From assembly GCA_947568835.1 (NCBI GenBank), contig OX387604.1:17141076-17205075 (forward strand): 64,000 nt of DNA, in the 5' to 3' direction. How positions within the stretch are numbered: position 1 is the first letter of the stretch; each line of letters begins with the position of its first letter. The notes under the pieces were generated by a model. That model had not been told where the DNA came from and ran no database searches. It saw nothing but the letters and a program-made list of their open reading frames with translations. Shown here piece after piece: positions 1 through 13,696 of this stretch. The translations under genes and the position numbers were made by a program. The DNA is from Protonemura montana (Eukaryota; Arthropoda; Insecta; Plecoptera; Nemouridae).

Positions 1-1
1 G

Positions 2-307
2 AAAACAGTTCTCAAGGGCAAAGCTGAAGAGTGGAGAGTTCGTGAAGCTGTTGCCTTGCTTAAAAGGGGTCCAGTAGACACTGAGAATACCGTTCAGGAA
101 AACGGACTCGAAGAAGAACTGCTGTGCGACCCGGAACTGCCAGAAATGTCACCCAGCGAAGATCGTCAACGCTGGGTGGATGAGGACTCGGCGAGAAAGA
201 TCAGCCAGGCTATCGCCGCGAATCCCCAACTTGTTTTAATGCCTATTGATGAAGAATTTTATGGTTCTGGCGACGAGGACGAGGACGACACTGTTGAGTC
301 GCGCTAG
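2..307 (+). CDS. C-terminal end of an unrecognised protein (partial)
   Basis: The reading frame is open from base 2 to a TAG at 305-307 and gives the last 101 residues of a protein whose upstream part lies outside the window. No splice acceptor is visible at the left edge, so the window starts inside an exon. The first part (KAEEWRVREAVALLKRG) looks helical and recalls a HEAT or armadillo helix. It is followed by an acidic, proline-containing stretch (ELLCDPELPEMSPSED), a helix with RQRWVDEDSARKISQAIAANP, and a very acidic tail (GSGDEDEDDTVESR). I do not recognise the family. The amino-acid composition is protein-like and unlike the surrounding AT-rich sequence, so I believe the exon is real. 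No function can be assigned. Confidence 0.6.
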   Translation, partial: KTVLKGKAEEWRVREAVALLKRGPVDTENTVQENGLEEELLCDPELPEMSPSEDRQRWVDEDSARKISQAIAANPQLVLMPIDEEFYGSGDEDEDDTVESR

Positions 308-3300
308 TGGTCCCTTGCCCCAACACCTAATCCCGTAATACCTAAAAGTGCCTGTCGACCTTTTTCTAAGTTCAACCATGGACATCAACCCTTCTTCACG
401 AGCCGAGGCTTGTCTTCTGCATAAATTAAAATATGGCAACTACTTGTTGTTAATACAGAATAATAATCAGCTCGTTAACTAGACACCAGAGAGGTAGATA
501 TTTCATGTGTTCCAATTTATGAAGGAAATGAGTCTTGGCTCGCAAAGAAGGGTTGCTGACCTGCGGTTAAACGTTACATAAGGTCGACTGAGTAAATATT
601 CTTGAAACATTACCGCGTTCAGACCATGAACCTAAATTGTATGTTTGGTTGCATTTATTGTATTGTAAATTGTATGTTTAGTTGTATGTTATTGCATTGT
701 ATTTGTAAATTGTATGTTAAGGTCGCGGTAACGTTTCGAGAATAGACACCCAGGTACTTTTAGGTGGTACGGGATTGGGTGTTACGCGCTTGCACACGTT
801 GGATCAAAATATTTGCTCCGTATTATCATTTTTTGGCAGGTGGCTATAACAGAGTCGAGACAGTTTTCTTCTTTATGTACTTTAATTTTATCGAGATGTT
901 GCTGGTGGTTCTTCAATACAAATGCAACAGCAACACCACTCCCAAAACTAAATTGTGCTTTTCTGCTTGCCACTGATCGTAACTAACCATGGTTTTATTA
1001 ATCATTGCCGAAAGAAACGGCAAACTTTTTTTATCACAATAAATGCATACCTTACGTGTAATGCTTCAGGATGAGTGAAGACCATCTTCTTTGGATAACT
1101 GGACCATTTTCAGAGACGTAATAATTTATCGGTGCTCCTGTAAAACCTGTTGCTCTGAATTTATAAAATAAATGTATAATTTCGATTTTCGGTAACCACT
1201 CATTTCTATACCATATGTCATCCACATGAGAGATGGTAGAGATGTGGAGACATAGCAAATAGGCGATGACATGGAAACTATTCTCCAAATCGCTATTGAG
1301 TTAGCGAAAGCACGTAGCTATTCAGAATCCGAAATTCTAAAATCGTTTGAATCGATTTTAAGTCTGGAAATGCCTCTTCTCATCTCTCAAAACTTTAATA
1401 CCTACGTTTTCACCTCTAGGCAAAGAATTTCCCAGTCCCATGTACACAATTCTCACCTTTTACCCTATTGCATTACTGAATAACAAAAATGTACTTTGGC
1501 AATATCTAGGTAATAATTATATGCACGATGCTCAGTTACAACAATAAGGTATCAACAAATTACTCAGATACACTTTTATTAATTTGTCAAACACCCATTT
1601 CAGATCAATTTGCATGATTGTTAGGCGTAATGGCAATGTTGAAGAGATGAGCAAATTTATCCAGTCGCACAACACCCTACCCCTCCTCCAAGCTCTATAC
1701 GATCTCACCCTAATCTACCCACACCCTCAAAAATCCCCATCCCCATTTCATCGTTTCTATCTCGCCTCGATGATCTGGTCGTATCTCATTCCGGCAAACA
1801 AATAGACTTACCCGCCTAGCTGATTCTAGACAAACAGAGGAGCAAACTGCCTCTGCCACTGCCGCTGCCATACAACGACTCTCGACAAGGTTGGGGATCT
1901 GATGGTCCCATTTCGGCCCGCTACCAACTTGTCAGCGTGTCGCACGAAATTTATGCCAGAATACAGACGCCATTTCCCGACCGGACAAATTATTATCAGA
2001 AATGCGATCGGCACTCTATTGGAATCTGGATTATTACACGTTAGAAGTACTATTTAACGCTTTTCTCCAATATGCATGTACGTTTAATATCACCCAAGGG
2101 TACAAAAACTAAAGTGAATTTGGAAGAAGGACTTCACGTTTGGTTTTTTTTTTATTTGCGTACTGAAATATTTTCCTCAAAAGCGAGATCAAATGCTGCT
2201 TCCTTTTTCTATTTGTTAATTTTTCTATGACATGATATCCGGAAATCATGAGTTCTGACATGAGTTCTGTACAAAATTGAAACATTGATTAAAATATTGT
2301 AGATATGCCTCTGTACTGAGCTGCTTTCTCTCTTTCTACCTCATTAATAAATAGGTTAGTGTATAGAGATGGTTGCTATGGCAAGCCCTTCAATCCATTG
2401 GTCCACGAAAAGCCTGACATCATCTCCACCCCCGACTCGGCGCCATCCCCGTCGAGGCAGTGCGCCGCCCCAAGCGACCCCCATCCTATCTACCTCTCTA
2501 TTGTTCCGATGCAAATTGCCAGGATCCCGAAGTAGGTCCCTAGACGCTGTCATATAGCCGCATCACTGCTCGCTAGCTGCTGTTTTAGACCAACACACTG
2601 GGTACCACTACTACACTTGCTAAATAAACCTTGCCTTACAAAGGGGAAAGATATTCACAATTAGCTTGACAACTCTATATAGTTGATAATATGCAGTTAT
2701 AATCATGCTTAGTTAACGGAAATGAGAATGGTAATTGCTGTTGGGTATAGTGGTAAATTGTCCTGTATTTTGAGAATACTTTGACCGTTGAGTTAATTTC
2801 ATTTTTGTAGTATTTGCTTTGATTTGCTGTATTGTAGCCACCAAACTCTTGTTTCTGATTTGCTAAATCCTACGGAATCGACTTTGAAACTCATCTCGAA
2901 TCCGATTTCTCTGACTCATATTCTTTAGTAACTTGATCAATGATCAGTGAGACATTTCTCATTCAAATCTTACTTTGGAGTTTAGAGTTAGTCGGCACCT
3001 ACACAAAAAGAACCCTCGTTGGAAGGTTCTTTGTAAACTGGTCGCAAACTATAAGATGGGCAAAACAAACAAAGAGTTTGAGAGCCGTTTCGCATACAAT
3101 GCGATAAAAGGCGAGTGGTTGGCTTCATTAAGCTTTTGTTGCATTGCTTTGGCTATACCTAGTTAATTATTTGCTTTTTATTCAAGCTAACAAGATGTCG
3201 TTTCCAGCTTGCGAGTTGTTTGCTGCTAAGTTTATTTATCTGTACATATTACATGCATCTTGCTTTCAATTATTACTGAGCATTGCGGTGCAAAAACCAC

Positions 3301-5588
3301 CTCCATTTTTCAGCTGGTTGGCATCCCACACGACTTATGTATTCTACCATGTCACGTCAACACATCTCCGCTTATGAATATGCCATTGGTATACAAATAT
3401 GGACTTGTGTGGTAAAAACTCTTGCCAGTTGCCCCCATTTCAATAAACGATCACCATCGTATGCAGTATGCACCACTCTAAAAATAATGCACATATCCAC
3501 AGATCTACATACATTTCACTCCCCGATTATTAAAAAGGATTCTGGAACGAGTGTTCCTATGTTCCTATTGAAGAGTTTGCAAGAAGAAAAGAACTGTCCG
3601 CGGCGTTTCGCAAGGATTGATAAAACACCGAATATGTTCTTGTGGGTTTTCACTAAGCTTTACGCTTTTAAAGTGTGAATTGCAATATTAAAATGCGTTC
3701 AATTGTGTGTGATGGTACAAATACTCGCAAGTGCGAGGGTTTTTCATTGCACTAGGCCTTGTCCTCAGCATGTTCAATCGACGAAGAAATGCACGTTTTG
3801 TTCACCGTTAATAGTAGTTGATGCTGAAAACGCACTCGGCTGTTTTTATTCTCAGTTGTCACCAAATCGATTTGAGTGGTGCCATGAGAGTGCACTGGGT
3901 AACGCCGAGAATAAATGTGTTTGAATCTTGATTACAACTCTTTTTATCTCCAGCCAATTCAAACGAAGATATTCAATTCAAACTAAGACTATTTCATGGT
4001 ATGCGCCATAGTATCTTGCTTTCCACTCATTCTCATGATACCGTAAGGAAAGTTACATATTTTGTAGGGAAATGGAAACCTGACTCATTCGCGTCATCGC
4101 ATGTTTTATTTTTGGTACCATCAAAGAAAAATATGGCTTTATTTAAATTTTGTTCTCAGATGCACTTGTGCTCTCGGCGTTATTTAAGGTGTTTTGGAAG
4201 GAATCCGATTTAGTTATCAGAACTACTCCACTCTTTTAGAGTAAAGTACATTTTTGTACGCGCACATGTCATTTTCTTTTGCGTTCAAGACTACTCAAAA
4301 TGTCTTGTAAATACGTCACAGAGTCGAAAGGATTAAATATTTTATTTTAAATAAAGCAGGTATATTCCCCCTTCAGACTCTATTGGTTCAAATTCGAGTT
4401 ACACTGATAACTGGATTAAATTTCCTTGTTCGAAAAGCGAAACAATATTAAATTACTATATCAAGAGGGGATGAGTCCACGTCGCTCAGTTCGTTTTATT
4501 GCTTTTTACTTGCGACTTGTTATTATTCTAAAACAACGTCCCTTTATTTGATAAAAAAGTAAATTGACTCATTCCGCCCCATTAAATCATCCCATTTTAT
4601 GAACTGAGATCACCCGCGCCGTGGAAACTAACGAGTTGGGTTGGTTATTCTCCCTCAATATTGTGGTGCCGAACGACGAGTGGCAATATGGTAATTACAT
4701 ACCAGACTAACCATTACTGTTAGAGGGGATGTGTTCCGTGGACGGTGGATGCAGGGTTCAGAAAGAGGGACTATTACTTCAGTCAAGCCCCCCTATAAAA
4801 ATAAGCTTCCGGTTCTAGTGAATTGCCATCAATTGATTAGCAATAGCAATAAAACATTGAAACGTGGCAAGTTGAACAACTCCGGGCATGAAATAATCAG
4901 AGATTCACAGATAAGCGATCACGTATATTATACCCTTGTCTTGATGTTCAAAAGGTAAGTGTGCCTGCCTTATACCCCTTTAATGATGGCTAAGCACGCA
5001 AAGAATCATCCGTTGCTTTAAATTCTGAAAACACTCTTGCAATTCTTCATCTAATTTCTTGTTGGCTGTACTCGGTTGCGATATTTTATTGCGCCAAAAC
5101 GTAAGTGTACATCAATTCATAATAACGGCGTTGGCGCAGCATTCCGGTCTGCTCGTGCACATGCATTGAACGGTAAACTTTAGCTCCCGATGCTCGAATT
5201 ACCAAGGATTTGACTTGATTTACGGTTATTACATCTCTGTTTGACGTGGACTGACCATTCGTTTTGTTTCTATAGGTATATACCATAACGTAGTTACCCT
5301 AAAAGCAAGTTAGCAGTTACCGTCAATGGGCAAGGGTTGGCGTAGAGTGTAGATAATTACACGCAGCGCCTAAGCTTACCTTATTCGAACAGGGTAGGCA
5401 ACAACATTGGCGTATGCTCAATTACACTTTATTGACTCACCCTGAATGATATACATACTTCCCCGCCCCCTCACTACGGTACAACACCCTCGCTCCACAC
5501 TGAATGTTTGAAACAAAACCATAAAATCGTGTTTACTCAACAAATGATATTAACTAGTACATGGTTTTATGAGAAGAGTGGACAATCG
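308..5588. other. Non-coding stretch without a supported gene
   Basis: About 5.3 kb with only short open frames that show no domain or splice logic. At 635-720 there is a degenerate AT-rich tandem repeat built on ATTGTAAATTGTATGTT. It directly follows the first gene and probably holds its 3' untranslated region. A low-level signal such as an enhancer or a non-coding RNA cannot be excluded. Confidence 0.5.
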
Positions 5589-5596
5589 AATGAGAT

Positions 5597-6101
5597 TAGG
5601 GTTGCCATACGTCCCGCTTACGGCGGGACAGTCCCGCTTTTCACTCAAAAGTCTCGCGTCCCGCGGAGCGGGACGAATGTCCCGCTCGATCGTAATTTTC
5701 TTTTAAAAAATCACGAAATCGAACATTGCATTTGCATTGTTCCTTATAAATAGCTAATTGTTCCTCTTATTGTGCCAATGACATTATGATTGTACGTGAA
5801 CTGTCACCCATAAACAAATTTTAAAATCTATGGTTACATTTTTTTTTTTTCAAATAGTTATACAAATTTTACCTAAATTTCCTGCTGATAAATTGAAAGT
5901 TGATGCATTAATATGACTCAGGATTTCAAGTGCATAAATCTAAAACGCGTAAATTTGCTGAAAATGGCCCTCAAATCCTGTTCCCACATCCACACCCTTA
6001 CTTTTTGGGGGGCTCTGTCTGTCCCCCGAGCCTCCGGCCTAACTAATTTTCGTTTGTTAAGATTTGTCCCACCTTCCAAAATTTGTATTATGGCACCCCT
6101 A
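5597..6101. mobile_element. Non-autonomous hAT-type DNA transposon, 505 bp
   Basis: The left end reads TAGGGTTGCCATACG. The right end read inward on the other strand is TAGGGGTGCCATAAT, so the termini form imperfect inverted repeats. The flanking 8-mers are AATGAGAT at 5589-5596 and CATGAGAT at 6102-6109, which agree at 7 of 8 positions. An 8-bp target duplication and TAGGG-type termini are features of the hAT superfamily (family knowledge). The left subterminal part is rich in CCCGC/GCGGG repeats (5610-5685). No transposase frame is present, so it is a deleted, non-autonomous copy. The single mismatch in the duplication suggests some age. Confidence 0.75.
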
Positions 6102-7264
6102 CATGAGATGCATAAATGACACTGCAGGAAGACGCCAAAGTCTGTTACTTATCGATCAGCATTTTAATTTGTGTGATCATTCTTTCAAAGACGAAAGGGG
6201 GTTACTGAAAAGTTTTTTTCAACATTCACCTTAGAAATTACTTACAGGAGGTTGGCAAAGCTATGCAAAATGTATTATGGTGTTTTAATGGTGTTTTGAT
6301 TACGAATTTAAATAACTAAGATTTCCAGAGAGCTGCTGAAAACCATTCCACTATAGGTAGGGAGGGCTTAGCAATGTTTAAATGTCCACCGAATGCTTTA
6401 TGGTTGATGATAATAATACTGTTTAGTGATATTTGCCTTCTGCTTTGTACAGTGTCCACACGATCGCAATATATGGCTGTATCATGCAGGACTACACTCA
6501 TTTCCCTAGAGAACTGCTCGCAATGTGGGTCTCTATGACGTGCCCGAACTATAACAAAATAACTATGTGTATAGCTTTTCGCAATGACAAATATCATCAT
6601 TAATAGAAAACTCTTCATTATTTCCCGATCACGATTATCCATGTTCAATTAATGATGTACATGTTGCTCTTCTTTTGTGGTTGTCATAGCCTGTTCGATC
6701 TTTCAGGCTTATTCCAGGTTGCATGGTTGGGATTCAATTGACTGAATCTGGATGTTTCGAGCAGTCAATGGACCGTTCCACCGTGCCTGATTCGAGCACA
6801 TAGCAGCGGGAGTAGGGGGCATATCTCTGTGTGCTATTGTCAGCGAATCACATCCAGTCTAGCGCCCCTAGCATCTAACTCCCAACACATATCGTCTCAC
6901 GCAGCATTTACTCTTTTTGCCACGTTTTATATTGACTCGTGAGATTATCACTAGTTTGTAATGAAATGACAACGGAATGTTATGTATTATGAGTAGGATT
7001 CGATTAAAATTCATTCTTCTGGGCCGAAGCTCACGAGACAGTTTTTCTGGCTAAAGAATCCAGACGTTAGAATTTTAAGTATTTGGAACTTGCATGAGAA
7101 GAGAAGAGGCATACATGAGCTATAGCGAAATAATACCTTAAAGGAATATTGTCACTTTTTGTTTTATTTTGAAGTGCGATCTTGACATCTTTTCACCTAG
7201 CTTTTTGTATTGGATACCGATTTCTAGTGTGAACAAAGTAAGCAATGCCAACCCTGTAATACCA

Positions 7265-7284
7265 CCCCCCCCCCCCCCCCCCCC
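7265..7284. repeat. C homopolymer
   Basis: Uninterrupted run of about 20 C followed by T and more C. It is one of six long G/C homopolymers in an otherwise AT-rich window. Confidence 0.95.
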
Positions 7285-7919
7285 TCCCCCCTAGTCGGGA
7301 CTACTTAGTGCTATTTTTGGACAGCCAAACCAATCGGACATGCTTGCGGCAGCAAGTGAACTCTGAATCCTGAAGGGCACTCTACATATTCTCGCACTCC
7401 TCACAGTTTTCAAACATGCTTTTCATCTTCACCAAAGAGCGATTCACACACCGGGCATAAGTCTTTAACAATAAGTAAGTCTCGAGGAAATCAAACGAAA
7501 AACATAAATGTCTCGTGATCAAAAATCGTCCAGCTGACAGGGTGTTGGGCTGAAAGAGAGTGCGCTACAAGGGGGGAGGAGCGGTCACAATGAACAGCAG
7601 TGAATGACAAAACACGGCGTGATGTGGTCGGATAATGCCAAATGCCAAAACCGTTCCGTTTCGTTTTGCGTTCTTCACTCTTCGATAGACTAATCCTGTG
7701 TCCACAGATCGCATTAGGGGTCGTGTCCTGTCAAATCCCTTCTTCTAACTCCCCCACCCCACCCGCAGCCGTATCCCCCCAACCCCTCATATACCATATT
7801 TCTCTCTTTTAATACTTCTAGCCTTCGACGTTCTACCCCTAATATATTCTCGATTGCCCTAAGTGTCTTAGCCACTCCACACCATCCATATAAACGCAAT
7901 TACAACAATATTGGCTGCG

Positions 7920-7955
7920 TTGGTTGGTTGGTTGGTTGGTTGGTTGGTTGGTTGG
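7920..7955. repeat. TTGG tetranucleotide microsatellite
   Basis: About nine perfect TTGG units in a row, followed by a variant unit. Confidence 0.95.
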
Positions 7956-10900
7956 GTAGTTGATAAACCCCAGCCCGCATATTAGAAGAGGTTACAAAGT
8001 GAGTGATTTACTAGTTGAGATAATGATAAACATGGAAGTGCTCTGTTCCACCTCGCGTTCTAGCAACTAGTTACAGCAGTTGGATTGGCTAGGATTTGAT
8101 GGCAATTGCTCTGCTAGTGATTAGTCTCTTCCTTGTCTGCCTCTTGTGAGATGGTCGATGGACAATTCGACCGCGGAGACAAATCTAATTATGACCTGTG
8201 TCATCTGGAACTGAGAAAAACGGGTGTCTTAGTTTCATCGACCTGCTGCACTACCGTACTGATGCTGCTTCTTATGGATCGGCGAGGTGCTTTGCATTCA
8301 CAATAAATAATGAATGTGCTTTTGACGTCATAGAACATGTCATCTCCAGTCCTCCTTTTGTTATTTGTGAAAATACTACGCCTTATTTTTATCTCTTCCG
8401 GATTTGAAAAAAGGGAACAGAAAGAGATGAGTTGCGAGGATCTTTTTGTAATCCCGCCGATCTTTTCCCTGTTGGGTGAGCATTGAACAGGCTTAATTAA
8501 GGGTAGCGTGCCAAGAAACATGGGACCAAGCCCATGGTTTCGAATCTCCCATCTTAGAAATTGGTTCTGACAGTAAACTGCTCTATTGTCGGCTCTCTTT
8601 TCCGAAAATAAGATGTGACGCAAATCTTCCGACAATACGTGAAAGATGACGGCAATATCCCGCAGCGGCGAACCTGGCTGGTTGCGCTTGCTGCGTCGCT
8701 TCGGGGCTAGAGGCACACAAATGACGTTGAGAGAAAATGACCAACCAATGTTAAAAACTCAGTGAACCAACTTGAAGCCTAATCCCCTGCCGTTCTAAGC
8801 CGAAAGGTGCGCAACAAAACCTCATTCGATGTCTAATATGGTGTATTCATGACCAACCGTCCTGGTAGCCTTTTGAATACTTCCTATATAGTACCTATGC
8901 TAGAAAACAGCACTATGCTTGTATGCTTGTATCAGGGTCTTGTGTGCACTTGATGTAGACAAAAAGCTTTCTGCTCCCGGCTAAATAGTCTAAACACTTC
9001 ACTCAAACCACAGCACATAGCCGCATTCTTTTTTCCCTTCTCTGCTCCCATTTATCATCCTTATCGCACGTACCCTGCCTGCTCCTTCCATCTCCTTCAC
9101 TGCATCTGCAAAGGCGCATGAACTGCACACTTTTTCACTCCAGGGTCTGGACTTTTCAATGCGTGTACATACTAAATTTTGACAAACACGTATACATTTC
9201 ATAATTAGCTCTATCGATCCGACAAGAAATTACATACGAGATACTATTTTTACATGCGATCATGCTCTTTTGTTTTACACGAATTATGTGATGAACATGC
9301 AATTGATTTTTGATCATTTTAATATTTTCAACTCGAAAAATGTCACATATTCAAGTACCTACTTGTATTTACAAGCACGCTCGAAATTAAAACAACTGCA
9401 TTTATGAAATATCAATGAATGGCGCATGAATGGCACAGAAAACGTAAGCATCTTCGCGTTGCATCTTACGTTTTTCCACTTGCCACGACGTTTATCTTCG
9501 GCAAGTTTGATGGGCATCGGATGAGCTTCAGATTGCTGGCAGGTGACAGGATCCAAAGTGACGTGATCTCCCAAACAGACGTTCAAAGTGTCCGAACCAT
9601 CAGCGTCACCGTGAACATCACCCAGCCAGTGGCACTTCCCGGAGCCAGGGCAGGGGGACGGGGCCTGGATGGGCCAGGGTGAGGGTTGTGCTTACCCGAC
9701 CATTCATCTCTCCGTCGTTTATGGGTAAGCAGCCTCATTGTGCTGGACACTAATAGGATGTATTATAAAGGTTCAAACGATGCGCACGGTAACAGCTCAA
9801 TCATTCATTGCAGCTTCTGAAGTTAAAACACGCCGAGACTGATTCCTCGGTTCTTTCGATCTTTTCTTGGCCTTGTGGTTACCGAAAAATGTGTTTATGT
9901 TGTATGCATCAGCTAATGCAAAAGAATCATAATTTTGTTGACATAAATGCCATTTTTTGCTGTCATGGTTTCATTCATATTCATTCATTGGTATTCCCGC
10001 AAATACCATCAACTTAAAATTGCAATAGGAGATACCTAAATTCGTTGTCCTTTGGTCTGACTTATTGCTCCAAACAAATTAAATCAAGAAAATCAAAGCT
10101 ATCAGTTGATTTGCAATCACTTTATATGAAAAATTGGAACGGATCCACTTTCCAAGGAAACCCTGCGACCAAGAGTAGTTATCAAGCTCACTGACCGTAG
10201 GTCGATTTTTTGCTTAATATTGGCTGTAGATGTATACTACGGTTTGGCTCATTTTTGACAAGCAATGGTAAAACTGAGCCCCAAGGAATCAGTTCGAAAG
10301 ATAAGAAAATAATGATCAACCCATCACAACTCTCAATTAGTACTAGTGACAGCCATGAAGAACTCACAGTGACTCGCTGAAGTATTTAGTTCCAAAAATT
10401 CGACTCATTATTCTAGCTATAAAAAAACAGCATGAAATTTAACGTTGAATTGTCGCCTGTTCGGCCTATTTTGTGATAACTGATTATTAATCTCTGCCGT
10501 GTCACCTCTGCAAGCCTGACTGAGCATGCATGCAGTTGCAAGGTGAAACAAACCAAGATAATCCCCTCTAAATAAGAGATAAAAGTATGCGTGACATGAC
10601 AAACCGTTGGGATGCGGGGGTGACGTTTAATTATCTGGGTGCGAGCCGATTATCTAGTTTGACACCTCTGAATGCGATGCAGGCAGGCAGCAGTATAACT
10701 CCGCTCCCCCACCCAATCCCAAGCCACCCCAGCCCAGCCCACCCCATCCCACCCTTATACATCTCCACCCACCCACCCACCCTATATTTGAGTTGAGCTC
10801 TGCGACGTCGTTCACTGTGGTGACAACGTGCTGTCGTGGCGTCTGCCATTTTGAAACGTCAAGGGGGTGTTTTTTTGAACTGCTGAGGTGATGGCATTGA

Positions 10901-11377
10901 CATGACAAAAGGCCGATCCTGTCGACTTATTATAAACCAGCCAATTACGTATCACAAGCTGATCGCTATTCTCATCGTGTCTTATAATGTACACGTCATC
11001 TCATCACGTCATGTCTTCATAACTTTGTCGAATGGATTTATTTCAAATTATTCAAGCACCCATGTCAGCGATAATGGCAAGAAGAGGTAATTATTTTCAA
11101 TGCAATTTGGTCAGGCATCAGGTACATTCCTATGTATCTAATTAAAACAAATAATCTTCCCATCGAAAATACTTTTCCTAATCACACAAATCATTATTTT
11201 CAAGCACACTAACAAACACGAGCACGCTGACTAACTCAGCAGTAGGCTCACGTCTGCAATGCATGTTTCATTGGGCTTATTAAATCGGGTCTTCTGGGGA
11301 AGCAATCTATACCTTTATTAATCACACGTTTCGCTCTCGCTGTGGTATCGAGCTTATCGGGGTGTGGAGCCATGGAT

Positions 11378-11393
11378 GGGGGGGGGGGGGGGG
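11378..11393. repeat. G homopolymer with G-rich flank
   Basis: A run of 16 G continues into GAGGAGGGGGGGCCGGGGCC up to about 11416. The plus strand could form a G-quadruplex (inference). Confidence 0.9.
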
Positions 11394-11938
11394 AGGAGGG
11401 GGGGCCGGGGCCGGGGCAGAGCGCATTACGAGCATAGAACGAGCGAATGGTGGGTTGGGACTTAGGGATGCTGCGAAATCGACGCTGCTCCAGCATTGTA
11501 CCGAGGCGTTCAACCATAATGCGGAGGTGCGCATGGTTCAATTTCCCAGCGTCTCCCTGATTAGCGCGCTACGCTTGCATGTGTACCTATACACCTACCC
11601 CTATAGCAAGTCGTGGCGTCGACGTCGGCGTCGGCGTTGGTGCGGCGTCGCTATCGTGACGCCATTACACTTCAACACTTTCAGGAGATCCGACACATTT
11701 TCTATACATCACCGATACAATCATTATTGCATGGACGGATTAAAGATCATATCGGATGGCTTTGTTGTATAGGTGTGCATGAACGTAGGTGTAATACGTT
11801 TTTGATCCTTTTATAAAAAATGGCATTGTGAAAGATTATGAGTTGCTGGATTAATTTAATGCTCTAATTCCTTCATTATTGCATAGTTTTTTAGACTAAT
11901 CATCCGCTTAAAATCCTATATATATATAGGTATACTTC

Positions 11939-12001
11939 CTAGCCGCCAATAATGTGTTAATATATATATATATAATATTATATCCCATTATTGGCAGCTA
12001 G
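11939..12001. repeat. Foldback (inverted) repeat with AT-rich loop
   Basis: CTAGCCGCCAATAATG at 11939-11954 is matched by the reverse complement of CATTATTGGCAGCTAG at 11986-12001, 15 of 16 positions pairing. The 31-bp spacer is almost pure TA. The structure would form a strong hairpin and resembles a small MITE or the remains of one. Confidence 0.85.
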
Positions 12002-13696
12002 AAAGGTGGACTGTGGAAGTGTGCAGTTTTAGCAGTAAATAATTGTCTATATTACAAAACTATTTGCTGCTTTCACTTCTATTCCTCAATCACATTACAA
12101 GAGGCCATTGTCCATAAACTGGTCAAATTCTCGTTGTAGCACCGATGTAAGGCTCTATTTGATCAAAATTGTGTGCCACAGGATGTCCACATACCTAGGT
12201 TTTGAGCAGGTTAATCCTATTTGCTTGAAATTCGGCATGTTTCTTATTGTATTCATACAGGTGGATGGCCTTTGATGCTACGAAGATCACAACAAGCGAC
12301 ATAATGGGTCGGCATGGGATGTGCAGGTTGTTTACTACCCTATAATGTTCCAATTTTAGCCACAAATCAATTCAACACGGTTTTTTATCTGCTTGAGATG
12401 AAGAAGAAGTTTACAATGAAGTTGCTATGTAGTATAATCTACTGTAGTCGCCGTCGGTATTCCTTTGCCATAATTAACCGGTTGAATATTGAACCAGTGA
12501 AGAGATTTCATTCATTGGAATCTTATGTATAAAAGTGCTATTCGATGTCTGAAATTTTCTTTCAGCGGGCTGTTTATGTGTCACAGTATGTGGGTGCTAT
12601 TCGATCTGAGTGCGTTTATCCAAGGGTTCAGAAACCAAAAGATATGGCTGTTTTGAAATTGAAAACTTATTTCATGTTTTCAAATGTTCACTGGTCAGTG
12701 AAAATTGAACAACCCTTTCTCACCACATAATAGCTTTGGAGTAGCGCACAATGGGAAAAGGTGTTAGAGGTAAGTAAATTATTTTTTTGAATAACAACAA
12801 CATTTGTTTAATACTATACGTTTTATTACCACTGTTATTTGGTACAGCACAGTTCCTCAATTTTCAGCTGCTGCTCAAGTTAACCCATTTAGGGACATAC
12901 TTTATTTATCTGCATACATCTATACCCTGTGGAAATCTACGAAATGTGCAATTGTATGTCTGCTTGTTTACGATAATTTGTGGTTAATTAATATAATGAT
13001 CTACACAATATGTCGTCGTTGTTTGAATTCTCAGATCGAACTGATTTATTCTACCTTTACTTTACACGTAGGTACAGTAAGTTGTTACTGTCATGAGTAT
13101 TTTGTCTTTGATGTAGCTAATTTCTAAACAATATTGATATGTCAAACATTTAAATTTACGATATTCATTAATAATTATAAAGTTGTCGGAACTCGGAAGT
13201 GCTTTATATTTGATCCATCTATGCAGCATCATAGCGTTGCAAAGTTATTTACACATTCTTCACATGTATATAATATACGATTCGTAACATTTATTACTGT
13301 AAGTATTTGCATTTACACCTTAAACTTAGCGCTTGTAAACGTGTGCAACAATACAATATTACAGGAACGATGGTGCATATAATTTGCTATACCTACACAA
13401 GGTTAATGACAATTATTTGGGCAGTTTTGACTGGACGCATCACATGGCAATAGGGGATATGGGGTGTGGGGAAGTTGGGGTAGGGGGTCGAAGGGGAGCA
13501 CTTAATTCGTAAATCACATCGTCTGACTGATTCATCATTGAGCCCTCTTATATGGCAACTGTAACCGAAACTAATGAATTAGCCGGTACGTATCCTCGCG
13601 CGAGCCGACGCCGACGCCAGCGGTGCAGGTCGGTTCCTCGAGGCGGGCGTTTCGTGGCCGGTGACCGGCTACAGGCGCGAGGAACAACGGGTTGGG

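Larger units (their letters stand above)
6110..13696. other. Gene-poor stretch with simple repeats
   Basis: No gene is supported over about 7.6 kb. It contains a C homopolymer (7265-7284), a TTGG tetranucleotide run (7920-7955), a G homopolymer (11378-11393), a GTCGGC-rich stretch (11610-11650), pyrimidine-rich CCCAC repeats (10700-10785) and a foldback repeat (11939-12001). A minus-strand open frame at 8201-8716 (171 codons) has no recognisable domain. The stretch lies downstream of FEZF on the FEZF strand and may carry its control elements (inference). Confidence 0.5.

Noticed and set aside
11362-11772. 136-codon plus-strand open frame
   Set aside because: It starts in the G homopolymer (poly-Gly) and passes through a GTCGGC repeat (poly-Arg); repeat-driven.
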